Below the pieces are notes generated by a model. That model was not told where the DNA came from. It saw nothing but the letters and a program-made list of their open reading frames with translations, and ran no database searches. Position numbers and translations under genes: made by a program. From Fuerstiella sp041398845 (lineage in GTDB: Bacteria; Planctomycetota; Planctomycetia; Planctomycetales; Planctomycetaceae), in NCBI GenBank assembly GCA_041398845.1, contig JAWKTZ010000012.1:186001-250000 (forward strand): a stretch of 64,000 bases of DNA, in the 5' to 3' direction. Shown piece after piece: positions 17,446 through 25,747 of this stretch (position 1 is its first letter; the number at the start of each line of letters is the position of its first letter).

Positions 17446-19221
17446 CTACGGGAACAGGACGACTCCCAGAATGACCGCAGCCAGTCCGGCCAGTCCTGCG
17501 AGCGCCGTCATGGGCGTGACATAGCGCAGTCCTTCGCGTTCGGTCATGCCGCTCATGCGCGTGATCACCCAGAAACCGCTGTCATTCATCCATGCGATGG
17601 GCTTTGATCCGCAGCCAACGGCCAGAGCCACATACAACGGGTCAACTCCTGCAGCTCCGCTGGCGACCAGTCCTCCAAAGATTCCGGCGGACGTCATCAT
17701 CGCTACGGTGGCCGATCCCTGAGCTGACCGGACAGCCGTTGTGACCAGAAACGCCGCCACGACCAGCATCACCGGGGATGTTGTCGGCAGCCCTTCCAGC
17801 AATTCCGCCACGCTGGCCTGTCGCATCATCTTCCCGAATGCTCCCCCGGCCGCAGTGACCAGAATAATCGTCCCGGCACTCGACACCGCTTCCTGAAGTG
17901 ACTTTGCCAGGACATCGCGGGACGGGCGTTTCAGACGCACATACATCAGCACTGCGAAAACGGCAGCAATCATCAACGCCAGATTCTTTTCACCCAGTAC
18001 CGAGAACGCTTCTGCGACAGCATTCGGAATCGGCAGACCGGCCCAGCGAAAACCCGCCGGTTCTCCGGATACGGTGGGCGTTTCTTTGTGAATCAGTGCT
18101 CCACACGTAATCAACAATACGGGAAGAACAATTGGAATCAGCGAAACGATCAGTCCCGGCTCGGGCGACACTGCCGTTGATCCAGCGAAGGCTGATCCAG
18201 CAGAGGCTGTGTCCGCAGGCAAGTTGGAACGGCGGTCACTGTCTTCTTCCGGTAGCTTCAGTTCATAGCGTTTGTTGACCCACACCGCGTACAACATTCC
18301 AACCGAAGCGCTGAACAGTCCCACCACGCAGCCGCCCACAATCATGGCAGCCAGCGAGACGCCGAACGCTTCTGCGATGAACAGAGGGCCGGGAGTTGGA
18401 GGCACCAGCGAATGAGCCATCGTGCCGCCTGCCACGATCGACAGCACATACAGCAGATAGTTACCTCCGGTACGCAGCCGCAAGGCCTTGCCCAGAGGAA
18501 TCATCAGATAAAAGACCGTGTCGAAGAACACGGGGATGCTGAGAGTAAAGCCGCTGACCACAAACGCGGCCGGAGCATTCTTTTCGCCAACCACGTTCAG
18601 CGTCGACTTCACGATTCTGTCAGCCGCTCCGCTGTCCAGTAGACATCGTCCGATGATCGATGCCGCCACAATCAGAATCGCAAGGCTGCCGCAGTAGCTT
18701 CCCAGCGCAGCCGTCAGCCTTGCCATAAACGACTGGTCGCCCAAAGCGACGGCTGCCGTGAAGTCTTTCAGAGCAATCAGTTTCAGCGGGCCGGTCAGCG
18801 AGGCCGAGTCGTCGTTGTCCGCCTCAGTGAAGCGATAACAGGCGGGACCTTCTGCGGCTGTTGCGTTCGAATCCGTTTCTGCCTCAAAGGGAACGTCGCC
18901 CGGCCAGTCCTGCAGCGTCACTTCGGAACTCAGTTGCCCGACAATCTGCAGCGGTTTGCGATGACCGGGGTCAACAACGACTCGAACGTCTGTGAACTTC
19001 TTCAGACGTTCCGCCACCAGCACAAGGCGGTTTTCGGAATCAAATTCCACCTTGCGGATCGCGGCTTCCATCATTGCGGAACGAGTCACCAGGCTGGACG
19101 GCGACAGCAGCGATACCGTCATGCCCGCCAGCACCAGAGCCACAAAGGCATGCAGGCGCAGGCCCAGAATGCCTCCGATGACGATCGTCAGCCCCGTCGC
19201 CAGAATGGCGAGTGTCAGCAT
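17446..19221 (-). CDS. GntP-family gluconate/organic-acid permease with a hydrophilic insert
   Basis: 591 residues, against roughly 440-450 for typical GntP:H+ symporters. About 12 TM helices are visible, with family-typical segments such as FTLSIPVFFDTVFYLMIPLG, AHSLVPPTPGPL, and QGSATVAMMTSAG followed by SKPIAWMNDSGFW. Extra length comes from a soluble insert at about residues 50-155, after the second TM, and a smaller Ser/Ala-rich loop near 325-350. The ATG overlaps the stop of the upstream oxidoreductase gene by seven bases (ATGCTGA), indicating translational coupling. The substrate is probably a sugar acid or the product of the coupled dehydrogenase. Confidence 0.8.
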   Translation of the reverse strand: MLTLAILATGLTIVIGGILGLRLHAFVALVLAGMTVSLLSPSSLVTRSAMMEAAIRKVEFDSENRLVLVAERLKKFTDVRVVVDPGHRKPLQIVGQLSSEVTLQDWPGDVPFEAETDSNATAAEGPACYRFTEADNDDSASLTGPLKLIALKDFTAAVALGDQSFMARLTAALGSYCGSLAILIVAASIIGRCLLDSGAADRIVKSTLNVVGEKNAPAAFVVSGFTLSIPVFFDTVFYLMIPLGKALRLRTGGNYLLYVLSIVAGGTMAHSLVPPTPGPLFIAEAFGVSLAAMIVGGCVVGLFSASVGMLYAVWVNKRYELKLPEEDSDRRSNLPADTASAGSAFAGSTAVSPEPGLIVSLIPIVLPVLLITCGALIHKETPTVSGEPAGFRWAGLPIPNAVAEAFSVLGEKNLALMIAAVFAVLMYVRLKRPSRDVLAKSLQEAVSSAGTIILVTAAGGAFGKMMRQASVAELLEGLPTTSPVMLVVAAFLVTTAVRSAQGSATVAMMTSAGIFGGLVASGAAGVDPLYVALAVGCGSKPIAWMNDSGFWVITRMSGMTEREGLRYVTPMTALAGLAGLAAVILGVVLFP

Positions 19222-20522
19222 GCTTCGATCTTCCAGCCAGCGCGATAATCACGAGTCAGCCATTGGTTGGCTTCTTCGTGATTGGTGATCTTCATGGCGT
19301 CGGCATCCCAGTCCAGTCGGGTTCCGCGATATCGAACAGCGATGTTGCCCAGCAACACAGATTCGGTCAGCAGACCGCCATAATCAAATCCGTCGCTCGG
19401 CTGCTGGCCGCTCAGGCAACCATCCACCCAGCCATGGTAATGGTTCTGATGATCAACCTCTTCCATCTCACCACCGGGATACAGTCGAGGTGCTCCGACA
19501 TGAGGAATGACCAGACTGCCGGTCTCACCAATCAGCAGCGAACCGCTCGCCGGAAGTCCTTCGTTGGCGGGAAGATGAGAACCCGATGTGCGCGGCAGCC
19601 GGCCTCCGTCGTACCATGTGATCTGGAGCCGATCGGCAGAGGTCAGCTCGGTTCCGGGAAACACGTATTCGACGGTTGTCTGAGCCGGCCAGACCTCGTC
19701 GTTCATGCCGGTGTGGTCTGCTGAGAAACTCAGCGGAGCTTTGTTGATCTTCAGTGCTGTGAACACCGGATCCAGAATATGACAGCCGAAGTCGCCCAGA
19801 GCACCATTGCCGAAATCCTGCCAGTCGCGCCAGCCCCACGGATGATACACTTTCCACCCGCCAAACGGCCGCATTGGAGCGACTCCAACCCACAGATCCC
19901 AGTTCAGTGTCTTCGGCATCTCTTCCGGCATGGTCGGCCGATTCAGGTGAAACGACTTGCCATGTCCCGTCGCGGCGCACCAACTGTGAACGCGTTTGAC
20001 CTTGCCGATTTTGCCCTGCTGAACGGCCTGCACTGCGGTCCGATAAAAAGCGTGCGAATGAATCTGGTTGCCCAGCCGAGTGATGACTTCGGACAGTTTG
20101 GTCTGCTTCACCATCTGGCGAGCTTCCCAGACATTGTGAGTCAGCGGCTTCTGACAATACACATGCTTCTTTCGTCGCAGGGCATCCAGAGCAACAAACG
20201 CGTGCATGTGGTCCGGAGTTGACACGGTGGCCGCGTCGACTTTGTCGCCCAGATCGTTGAGCATCTCTCGGAAGTCCTGAAACACGGGAGCATCCGGGTT
20301 CAGCTTCTGAGCCTGTTCCGTCCGCCCAAGGTCGACATCGCAGAATGCCACAAACTGAGCCTGTTCGTGGCTGCCCACTTCACGGATGTCAGACAACCCT
20401 TTGCCCTCACAGCCAACGGCTGCAATCTGCAGTCGCGAATTCAGATTCTGGCCGCGAACAATGGCGGGGGCAGCAAGGGTGGCGGCAGCAGCGGACTGAA
20501 GAAACGCACGACGACGCAACAT
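19215..20522 (-). CDS. Tat-exported Gfo/Idh/MocA-family oxidoreductase
   Basis: 435 residues. A twin-arginine signal opens the protein (LRRRAFLQSAAAATLAAPA), so it is predicted to be folded in the cytoplasm, probably with NAD(P), and exported. The Rossmann domain has IAAVGCEGKG, VAFCDVD and a KHVYCQKPLTHNVWEA motif, where the EKP-type lysine of the family is QKP. The C-terminal alpha/beta domain follows (HSWCAATG, WDLWVG, YHPWGWRDW, GNGALGDFGCHILD). This GDFGCHxxD version is abundant in planctomycetes and is linked to sugar transformations. The ATG at 20522 has AGGAG seven bases upstream. It is translationally coupled to the GntP permease. Confidence 0.88.
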   Translation of the reverse strand: MLRRRAFLQSAAAATLAAPAIVRGQNLNSRLQIAAVGCEGKGLSDIREVGSHEQAQFVAFCDVDLGRTEQAQKLNPDAPVFQDFREMLNDLGDKVDAATVSTPDHMHAFVALDALRRKKHVYCQKPLTHNVWEARQMVKQTKLSEVITRLGNQIHSHAFYRTAVQAVQQGKIGKVKRVHSWCAATGHGKSFHLNRPTMPEEMPKTLNWDLWVGVAPMRPFGGWKVYHPWGWRDWQDFGNGALGDFGCHILDPVFTALKINKAPLSFSADHTGMNDEVWPAQTTVEYVFPGTELTSADRLQITWYDGGRLPRTSGSHLPANEGLPASGSLLIGETGSLVIPHVGAPRLYPGGEMEEVDHQNHYHGWVDGCLSGQQPSDGFDYGGLLTESVLLGNIAVRYRGTRLDWDADAMKITNHEEANQWLTRDYRAGWKIEAC

Positions 20523-20654
20523 CACGGGGCTCCTTTTTGGCGACCGTAGATCGCAAGGGGTGGGATCAACTCAGTAGAAAAAACCGGCAGACAGAAGAAC
20601 TTACCCGGTCACCGCCTGAGTTTCATCCGAGCAAGGAAAAAAAACGGGCCTGCC

Positions 20655-21010
20655 GGGTGGCACAGCTTGCCATTCAGGCAAGCTGTGTGGCGCAGCCATG
20701 GGAAACCGGGATGCGTCGTTTGAGTGTTGAACAACGGCCTTGAGCGACAAAGCGTCTGATCACGGTTTCCCATCACTGCGCGACACACCTTCTTTGAAGG
20801 TGTGCCACCCCCCTGCCTGCGCCTCTTGGCGGGTGGCACAGGTTGCCATTCAGGCAAGCTGTGTGGCGCAGCCATGGGAAACCGGGATGCGTCGTTTGAG
20901 TGTTCAACAGCGGCCTTGAGCGACAAAGCGTCTGATCACGGTTTCCCATCGCTGCGCGACACACCTTCTTTGAAGGTGTGCCACCCCCTGACTACAAGGT
21001 GTGCCACCCC
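20655..21010. repeat. Family F: tandem pair of about 158-bp elements, period 176 bp, plus a partial end
   Basis: Copy 1 (20655-20812) and copy 2 (20831-20988) differ at only a few positions. Each begins GGGTGGCACA and ends TGTGCCACCC as terminal inverted repeats. Each has an inner inverted pair GGGAAACCG...CGGTTTCCC. A third right end (AAGGTGTGCCACCCC) follows at 20996-21010. The array fills most of the 499-bp gap between trxB and the Gfo/Idh gene. Confidence 0.85.
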
Positions 21011-21021
21011 GATTGGAGCCG

Positions 21022-22074
21022 CTATTCAATGCCTTGATCAGCCAGCCAGCGTTCGGCATCCAGAGCGGCGGCGCAGCCGGTGCCGGCGGCGGTGATGGCC
21101 TGACGATAATGATCGTCTGCCACGTCGCCCGCAGCGAAAACTCCGTCCACGCTGGTGTTCGTGCGATGCGGGACGGTCAGAACGACATACCCCTTGTCGT
21201 TCGTCTGAAGCTGCCCTTTCAGGAACTCGGTGTTCGGAGTATGTCCGATGGCGGCGAAGTAGCCCGTGACCTCCAGGTCTTCGGTCTTGTCCGGATCCAC
21301 AGAACTGCGGATGCGCACGCCGGTCACTCCGTTGGTTTCATCGCCCAGAACTTCGTCAATGTTGGAACTCCATTTCACTTCAATCTTTTTGTTGGCCAGT
21401 GCTCGTTCCGCCATAATCTTGCTGGCTCGAAATTCGTCACGTCGATGCACGATGTACACCTTCGAGGCGTATTTGGTCAGGAACGTGGCCTCTTCCATGG
21501 CGCTGTCGCCGCCACCAATGACGACGAGCGGCTTATTGCGGTATCGCGGCATGGCTCCGTCACAGACAGCACATGCGGAAACACCCATGTTCTTGAAACG
21601 CTCTTCGGATTCCAGGCCCAGGTAATTGGCTCGAGCTCCCGTGGCGATAATCACCGCGTGGCTTTCGAATTCCGTGCCACTCAGACTTTTCAGCTTGAAC
21701 GGTCGCGACGAAAGATCGATGTCGACAATGTCATCGGTGATGATTCTGGCACCGAAGTTACTCGCCTGCTGCCGCATCAGTTCCATCAGTTCCGGGCCGG
21801 AAACACCGTGCTTCGCGTGCGGAGCCATATAACGTCGCTTGCTGTCGTCAATGGCGTCGTCAAGGTAGGCCGTCATATCGCCGGACGGAAAGCCCGGAAA
21901 GTTCTCCACTTCGGTGGTTAAGGCCAGTTGACCGAGTGGCAAAGTCCCCTTGATGCGGTTGTCGTCGTTGAATGCTCCTTCGTAAACCACCGGTTCCAGG
22001 TTGGCTCGAGCGGCATAAATGGCGGCTGTCCAGCCGGCAGGTCCGGAACCAATAATGGTAACACGTTCGGGCAT
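21022..22074 (-). CDS. trxB: Thioredoxin reductase
   Basis: FAD/NADPH flavoprotein that reduces thioredoxin; 350 residues. FAD motif IIGSGPAGWTAAIYAAR, redox-active C168-A-V-C171, NADPH motif VVIGGGDSAMEEATFL with HRRDEFRAS, and a C-terminal GVFAAGDVADDHYRQAITAAGTG. It is longer than the usual ~315 residues. About 24 residues are inserted between FPGFPSGD and GPELMELM (roughly 67-92, rich in D, K, R and H), in the FAD domain. The two start choices do not conflict, as the ATG at 22074 begins directly with the FAD motif. It stands alone, 151 bp downstream of eda on the same strand. Confidence 0.93.
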   Translation of the reverse strand: MPERVTIIGSGPAGWTAAIYAARANLEPVVYEGAFNDDNRIKGTLPLGQLALTTEVENFPGFPSGDMTAYLDDAIDDSKRRYMAPHAKHGVSGPELMELMRQQASNFGARIITDDIVDIDLSSRPFKLKSLSGTEFESHAVIIATGARANYLGLESEERFKNMGVSACAVCDGAMPRYRNKPLVVIGGGDSAMEEATFLTKYASKVYIVHRRDEFRASKIMAERALANKKIEVKWSSNIDEVLGDETNGVTGVRIRSSVDPDKTEDLEVTGYFAAIGHTPNTEFLKGQLQTNDKGYVVLTVPHRTNTSVDGVFAAGDVADDHYRQAITAAGTGCAAALDAERWLADQGIE

Positions 22075-22225
22075 AATTCACGTCCTGAGCAATGCGGGGA
22101 ATATCCGAGGAAAATCGAATCGAAATGGAATTCTGCGGGAAGATAGTGAAGTTGCCGCATCACGACAACACACCATCGCAATTCCTCATCCGCTGCCGCA
22201 ACCTGCGGTCTTCCCGACAGTTCGG

Positions 22226-22888
22226 CTACGTTGCCTTCGCTGCGTCAACGTTGCGGCGGGCTTCCGCAGCAAGCTTTGTGATCGTTGTCCAGTCCTGCGA
22301 CTGAATCGCTTCGCGCGGTGTGAGCCATGAGCCGCCAACGGCGAAGACTCCAGGATTGCCGAGCCAGTCACTCATGTTGGCCGCGTTGATTCCTCCCAGC
22401 GGCACAAAGCGAACGCCCAGATGAGCATAGGGAGCTCGCAGGCTGTCCAGAAGTTTCAGGCCGCCGCTGGGAACCGCCGGAAAGAATTTCAGTTCGCGAC
22501 ACCCCAATTCAAGAGCCGCTTCAATATCAGACGGAGTCATGACTCCGGGGGCAAACGGCAGTCCGGCCTGTTGAGCATGCTGCACGACGCGTTTGTTCAG
22601 CCCCGGTGAGACGGCAAAATGAGCTCCGGCGGCCGCCACTTCGTCCACCTGCTGCGTATTCAGAACCGTGCCGATGCCTGCCAGCATCTCCGGAACGTCA
22701 CGGCGAATCTGTTTCAGTGATTCGATGGCCGCGTCCGTCCGCAGCGTGAGTTCCATCGCATCGATGCCGCCCGCGAGCAGGGCTCTGGCCAACGGAACCG
22801 CGTGCTCGGCATTGTCAATAATCAGGACCGCCACAACGCCGCAATGTTCCAGACGCTGCAGCATCTCGGCAGGAAATTGTGATTGCAT
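22226..22888 (-). CDS. eda: KDPG/KHG aldolase
   Basis: Cleaves 2-keto-3-deoxy-6-phosphogluconate to pyruvate and glyceraldehyde-3-phosphate (Entner-Doudoroff pathway), or the related KHG substrate; 220 residues. The catalytic Glu lies in MELTLRT, the TIM-barrel segment IGTVLNTQQV is present, and the Schiff-base Lys is in ELKFFPA. The phosphate-binding end VRFVPLGGINAANM and FAVGGSWL is intact. A GntP-type permease and rpiB occur within 5 kb, but in different units, so shared sugar-acid metabolism is only a suggestion. Confidence 0.92.
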   Translation of the reverse strand: MQSQFPAEMLQRLEHCGVVAVLIIDNAEHAVPLARALLAGGIDAMELTLRTDAAIESLKQIRRDVPEMLAGIGTVLNTQQVDEVAAAGAHFAVSPGLNKRVVQHAQQAGLPFAPGVMTPSDIEAALELGCRELKFFPAVPSGGLKLLDSLRAPYAHLGVRFVPLGGINAANMSDWLGNPGVFAVGGSWLTPREAIQSQDWTTITKLAAEARRNVDAAKAT

Positions 22889-22964
22889 GGATCAGCCATC
22901 GCTTAAAAAGTGAACCGTAACGTTGCAGACCTTGAACCCCGGAGGGTCACTCAAACTAGACTAA

Positions 22965-23765
22965 CTAGTCAATCACCACATCGCTCAGGTCATCCGAGCC
23001 CGGATAGCGGGGATTCATTGTTTTCAGCGTGTCGACCAGAATTCTCATGACGGCCAGATTCCGATACCACTTCTGATTGGCCGGAATCAGATACCACGGA
23101 GCATACTCGGTGGTGCAGTGATTCAGCATGTCCTGAAACGCCGCCTGGTAGTCGTCCCACTGTTTTCGCTTGCCAAGGTCCCCCATGTCAAACTTCCAGT
23201 GGCTTTCCGGTTCGTCCAGGCGATCCTGCAGACGCCCCTTTTGTTCCTCTTTGGAAATGTGCAGAAAGATTTTGACAATGGTGGTGCCGGATTCGGTGAG
23301 ATGTTTTTCGAACTGATTGATCACTTCAAAGCGAGGTCTCCAGACAGCCTCGGGAACGATCCTGTCAACCCGCACAACGAGCACATCTTCGTAGTGCGAT
23401 CGATTGAAGACACCGATCATGCCTTTTGCCGGAACCGCCTTGTGTATTCGCCACAGGAAATCGTGATTCAATTCTTCCGCTGACGGCTGCTTGAAACTGG
23501 TGACGCGGACGCCCTGAGGATTGACTCCCTTGAACGCATGTCGAATCGTGCCGTCTTTGCCACCGGCGTCCGTGGCCTGCAGCACGACCAGGAGCTTCTG
23601 TTTGCCTTCGGCGTATAATGCCGGCTGCAGCCGGATGAGTTCGTCGCGCAGTCTGCGAAACTCCTTTTCGGCCTTGTCACGGTCGTCATGAAATTCACGA
23701 CCATCCGGTGAAACGTCAGACAGCAGAATTGGCAGCCCCGGCTGCAGGCGATGAGTATTCGGCAT
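22965..23765 (-). CDS. Polyphosphate kinase 2 family protein
   Basis: 266 residues. PPK2 enzymes phosphorylate NMP or NDP with polyphosphate. Walker A-like QATDAGGKDGTIRH, Walker B-like GVFNRSHYEDVLVVRV, and the lid region KIFLHISKEEQKGRLQDRLD are all present, as is the C-terminal PWYLIPANQKWYRNLAV. The single-domain length fits class I or III PPK2, which mainly act as NDP or AMP kinases; the class cannot be fixed by eye. The ~280-bp stretch downstream of its start (23766-24046) shows nothing notable. Confidence 0.9.
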   Translation of the reverse strand: MPNTHRLQPGLPILLSDVSPDGREFHDDRDKAEKEFRRLRDELIRLQPALYAEGKQKLLVVLQATDAGGKDGTIRHAFKGVNPQGVRVTSFKQPSAEELNHDFLWRIHKAVPAKGMIGVFNRSHYEDVLVVRVDRIVPEAVWRPRFEVINQFEKHLTESGTTIVKIFLHISKEEQKGRLQDRLDEPESHWKFDMGDLGKRKQWDDYQAAFQDMLNHCTTEYAPWYLIPANQKWYRNLAVMRILVDTLKTMNPRYPGSDDLSDVVID

Positions 23766-24046
23766 AGTTCAAAGGTTCACTGGCAGCGATGAATCAGTTC
23801 GCCCCCATGTTAGCGAATTCCGGGACCTCAGACTTTTCATCCGCCGGATGAATCCGGAATTTCGTCTGAAGGATCGCGTATTCACCGTAGCAGATTGAAG
23901 TCGCAGATCAGACCTGCTTTAATCAAAGGAGACGTTTCCGTTTTCCTCAGAATCGGTCAGTTGCCTCCGTGCGTGCGCCAAAACGAAAAAGACCACTTCC
24001 GCGTACGATTCAGGACCGTAACGAGGAGATTGAGGAGATTGATGTC

Positions 24047-24406
24047 ATGACGCTTGCCTCGCGTGTCTCGTACGTGGGGAGTCCTGAGCACAAGGCGGGA
24101 CCATCCTTTGCCGGCTCGCCGCGTCCTCGTGCGGATGCTACGAAGTGTGACCCGTCGCTGAACGATCGACTGGATGATATCAATCGATGGCTGCGATGTG
24201 CCTTTCATTTGCACTGTTTCAGCGGGCCGTGGGAAGGTGACTTTCCGAGGTATGCATGGTGCATGGTCAACGATGTTGTCTACGAGGCACGTCTGGTGAA
24301 CCGTGAGCAGGGGCATTATAAAGGATGGCAATTGGAGCCTGCCGAGTGGCCCGACGGCATTAAAGAACTCGGATGGTCTGAAATCACTGAAGATTTTCAT
24401 GAGTAG
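24047..24406 (+). CDS. Hypothetical small protein, first gene of an overlapping pair
   Basis: 119 residues from the ATG at 24047, which has GAGGAG nine bases upstream. A GTG at 23969 would add 26 residues (charged, KRKRPLPR) but has no ribosome site. No family was recognised. The C-terminal two thirds carry most of the aromatic residues: RLDDINRWLRCAFHLHCFSG, YAWCMVNDVVYEARLV and YKGWQLEPAEWPDGI. There is no signal peptide or TM. The last eight bases overlap the next gene (ATGAGTAG), so the two are translationally coupled. In size and arrangement it could be an antitoxin or an adaptor for the larger protein, but nothing in the sequence proves this. Confidence 0.6.
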   Translation: MTLASRVSYVGSPEHKAGPSFAGSPRPRADATKCDPSLNDRLDDINRWLRCAFHLHCFSGPWEGDFPRYAWCMVNDVVYEARLVNREQGHYKGWQLEPAEWPDGIKELGWSEITEDFHE

Positions 24407-25697
24407 ACTTCGCTTCGAATTTGAATGGCACGATCCAGCAGGAGCCCGCTGTGACGAACTGCGCGCAACATGGGCCTCATTCAAGGTTCGAGTTGACGAC
24501 AACGTGGTCACTGAGTTTCAGGATCGAAACGTCCGGTCGGTCAGAACACAGGTTTTCCTTCCGCTTTTTTCGGTTGCCGAATGGCTGGCTCAAAATTGGT
24601 GGTTCCTGCAGGCGGAGGCCGAACGACCTGGCAACGGAATCAACACCTCATTTGATCGAAGGCATAACCTGCGATGGGCACGCGAAGGTTTCGCCTTGCC
24701 GTCTCTCCGGTTGGTGACGCTCGGACAGCTCACCGAACTCCGTTGGGAGCCCCTGGAGATACCGAAAGCAGGGATCAGTTTTCTCGCAAGGGGACGGGCC
24801 GTTCTGTCATCGGCGGATGTTTCGGCGGCGATCCACGAGTTCGTCACGGCAGTCGTTGCGAGGCTTGATGATTCGGACGTCTTACGTACTTCACTGCATG
24901 ATGAATGGACGGCCGTTCAGAACGCTGATGAACATGAGCGGGAATTTTGCCTTGCTGCGGCCAGATTAGGTGAAGATCCGTACTCCCTCAAAACACCATT
25001 GGAGACGAAGATTCTCGAAGTCGCCAAAGACATTCGGCCTGAACTCCTAAACGACTTTCTCTCTGTCGCACAGATCAACGAACTGACCGAGCAGGGAGCC
25101 GCTCTTGCCCGTGCCTCCGAAAGTATTGCTTCGGATTCGGAAGCTGTTGACGCTCTTCGTGGAATTCGGGCGTATGTGCCCGCCATTGAGAACTCAAAAA
25201 ATGCCTGGGAAAACGGCTACCGTTTCGCCCAGGTGCTGCGAGCCAAGTTGAACGGTGGTCGTTGGAAATCACGTTCGCTTGACGATCTTGCGGGGTACCT
25301 GCGGATTGATCAAATTGACCACTGTCTGTTGAAGTCGGACAACGATTGCCGTTTTCTGGACGCACTGACAGGAGTCAATCAACGAAACAATCCGAAGTTT
25401 CTTATCGAAAAGGAACGCCCTGATGCCCGGCAGTTTGCATTTTGTCGGGCCTTGTTCGCATCCCTGACGTCCTGCCCTCAATTCGCGGCTGTGTCGAAAG
25501 TTCAAACTGTCCAACAGCAAATGAATCGGGCATTCGCCGCAGAGTTACTTGCTCCCCATGACCTGATAAAACGGGATCTTTCCAGCTCAGAAATCGGTGA
25601 AGATGAAGTCGATGACCTGGCTGCGGACTACGGAGTTTCGTCGTTCGTTATCCGTCACCAGATTGAGAACCACCGGATCGCCCGCGTCTGCTCCTGA
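24399..25697 (+). CDS. Unknown protein with ImmA/IrrE-like C-terminus lacking HExxH
   Basis: 432 residues from the ATG at 24399, coupled to the upstream gene by overlap. The N-terminus is a beta-rich region with SVAEWLAQNWWFL at about 58-70; the middle is helical and Ala/Glu-rich. The end (about 375-432) reads NRAFAAELLAPHDLIKRDL, then EDEVDDLAADYGVSSFVIRHQIENHRI. This is the typical C-terminal segment of ImmA/IrrE-type peptidases (AxxFAAELLxP, then a VS-helix). In those proteins an HExxH metal site precedes it. At that place here lies RQFAFCRALFASL (about 344-356), with no His-Glu pair. It may be a catalytically dead sensor or a repurposed scaffold. Codon use looks less GC-biased than in flanking genes, which suggests transfer. 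Confidence 0.65.
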   Translation: MSRLRFEFEWHDPAGARCDELRATWASFKVRVDDNVVTEFQDRNVRSVRTQVFLPLFSVAEWLAQNWWFLQAEAERPGNGINTSFDRRHNLRWAREGFALPSLRLVTLGQLTELRWEPLEIPKAGISFLARGRAVLSSADVSAAIHEFVTAVVARLDDSDVLRTSLHDEWTAVQNADEHEREFCLAAARLGEDPYSLKTPLETKILEVAKDIRPELLNDFLSVAQINELTEQGAALARASESIASDSEAVDALRGIRAYVPAIENSKNAWENGYRFAQVLRAKLNGGRWKSRSLDDLAGYLRIDQIDHCLLKSDNDCRFLDALTGVNQRNNPKFLIEKERPDARQFAFCRALFASLTSCPQFAAVSKVQTVQQQMNRAFAAELLAPHDLIKRDLSSSEIGEDEVDDLAADYGVSSFVIRHQIENHRIARVCS

Positions 25698-25747
25698 TTC
25701 CTGACCGCTACCTTCTGAAGGCTGCCCCGAGGCCAGCGTCTGCTTCA

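Noticed and set aside
20609..20964. Short minus-strand frames repeating a GNRDQTLCRSRPL-type peptide
   Set aside because: They lie in the two tandem F elements; the repeated peptide reflects the repeat, not a gene.
20655..21010. CRISPR-like array
   Set aside because: Only two long (158-bp) copies with no short unique spacers and no cas genes.
21001..21921. 306-codon plus-strand frame
   Set aside because: Antisense to trxB; partly built from repeat F and the trxB C-terminus.
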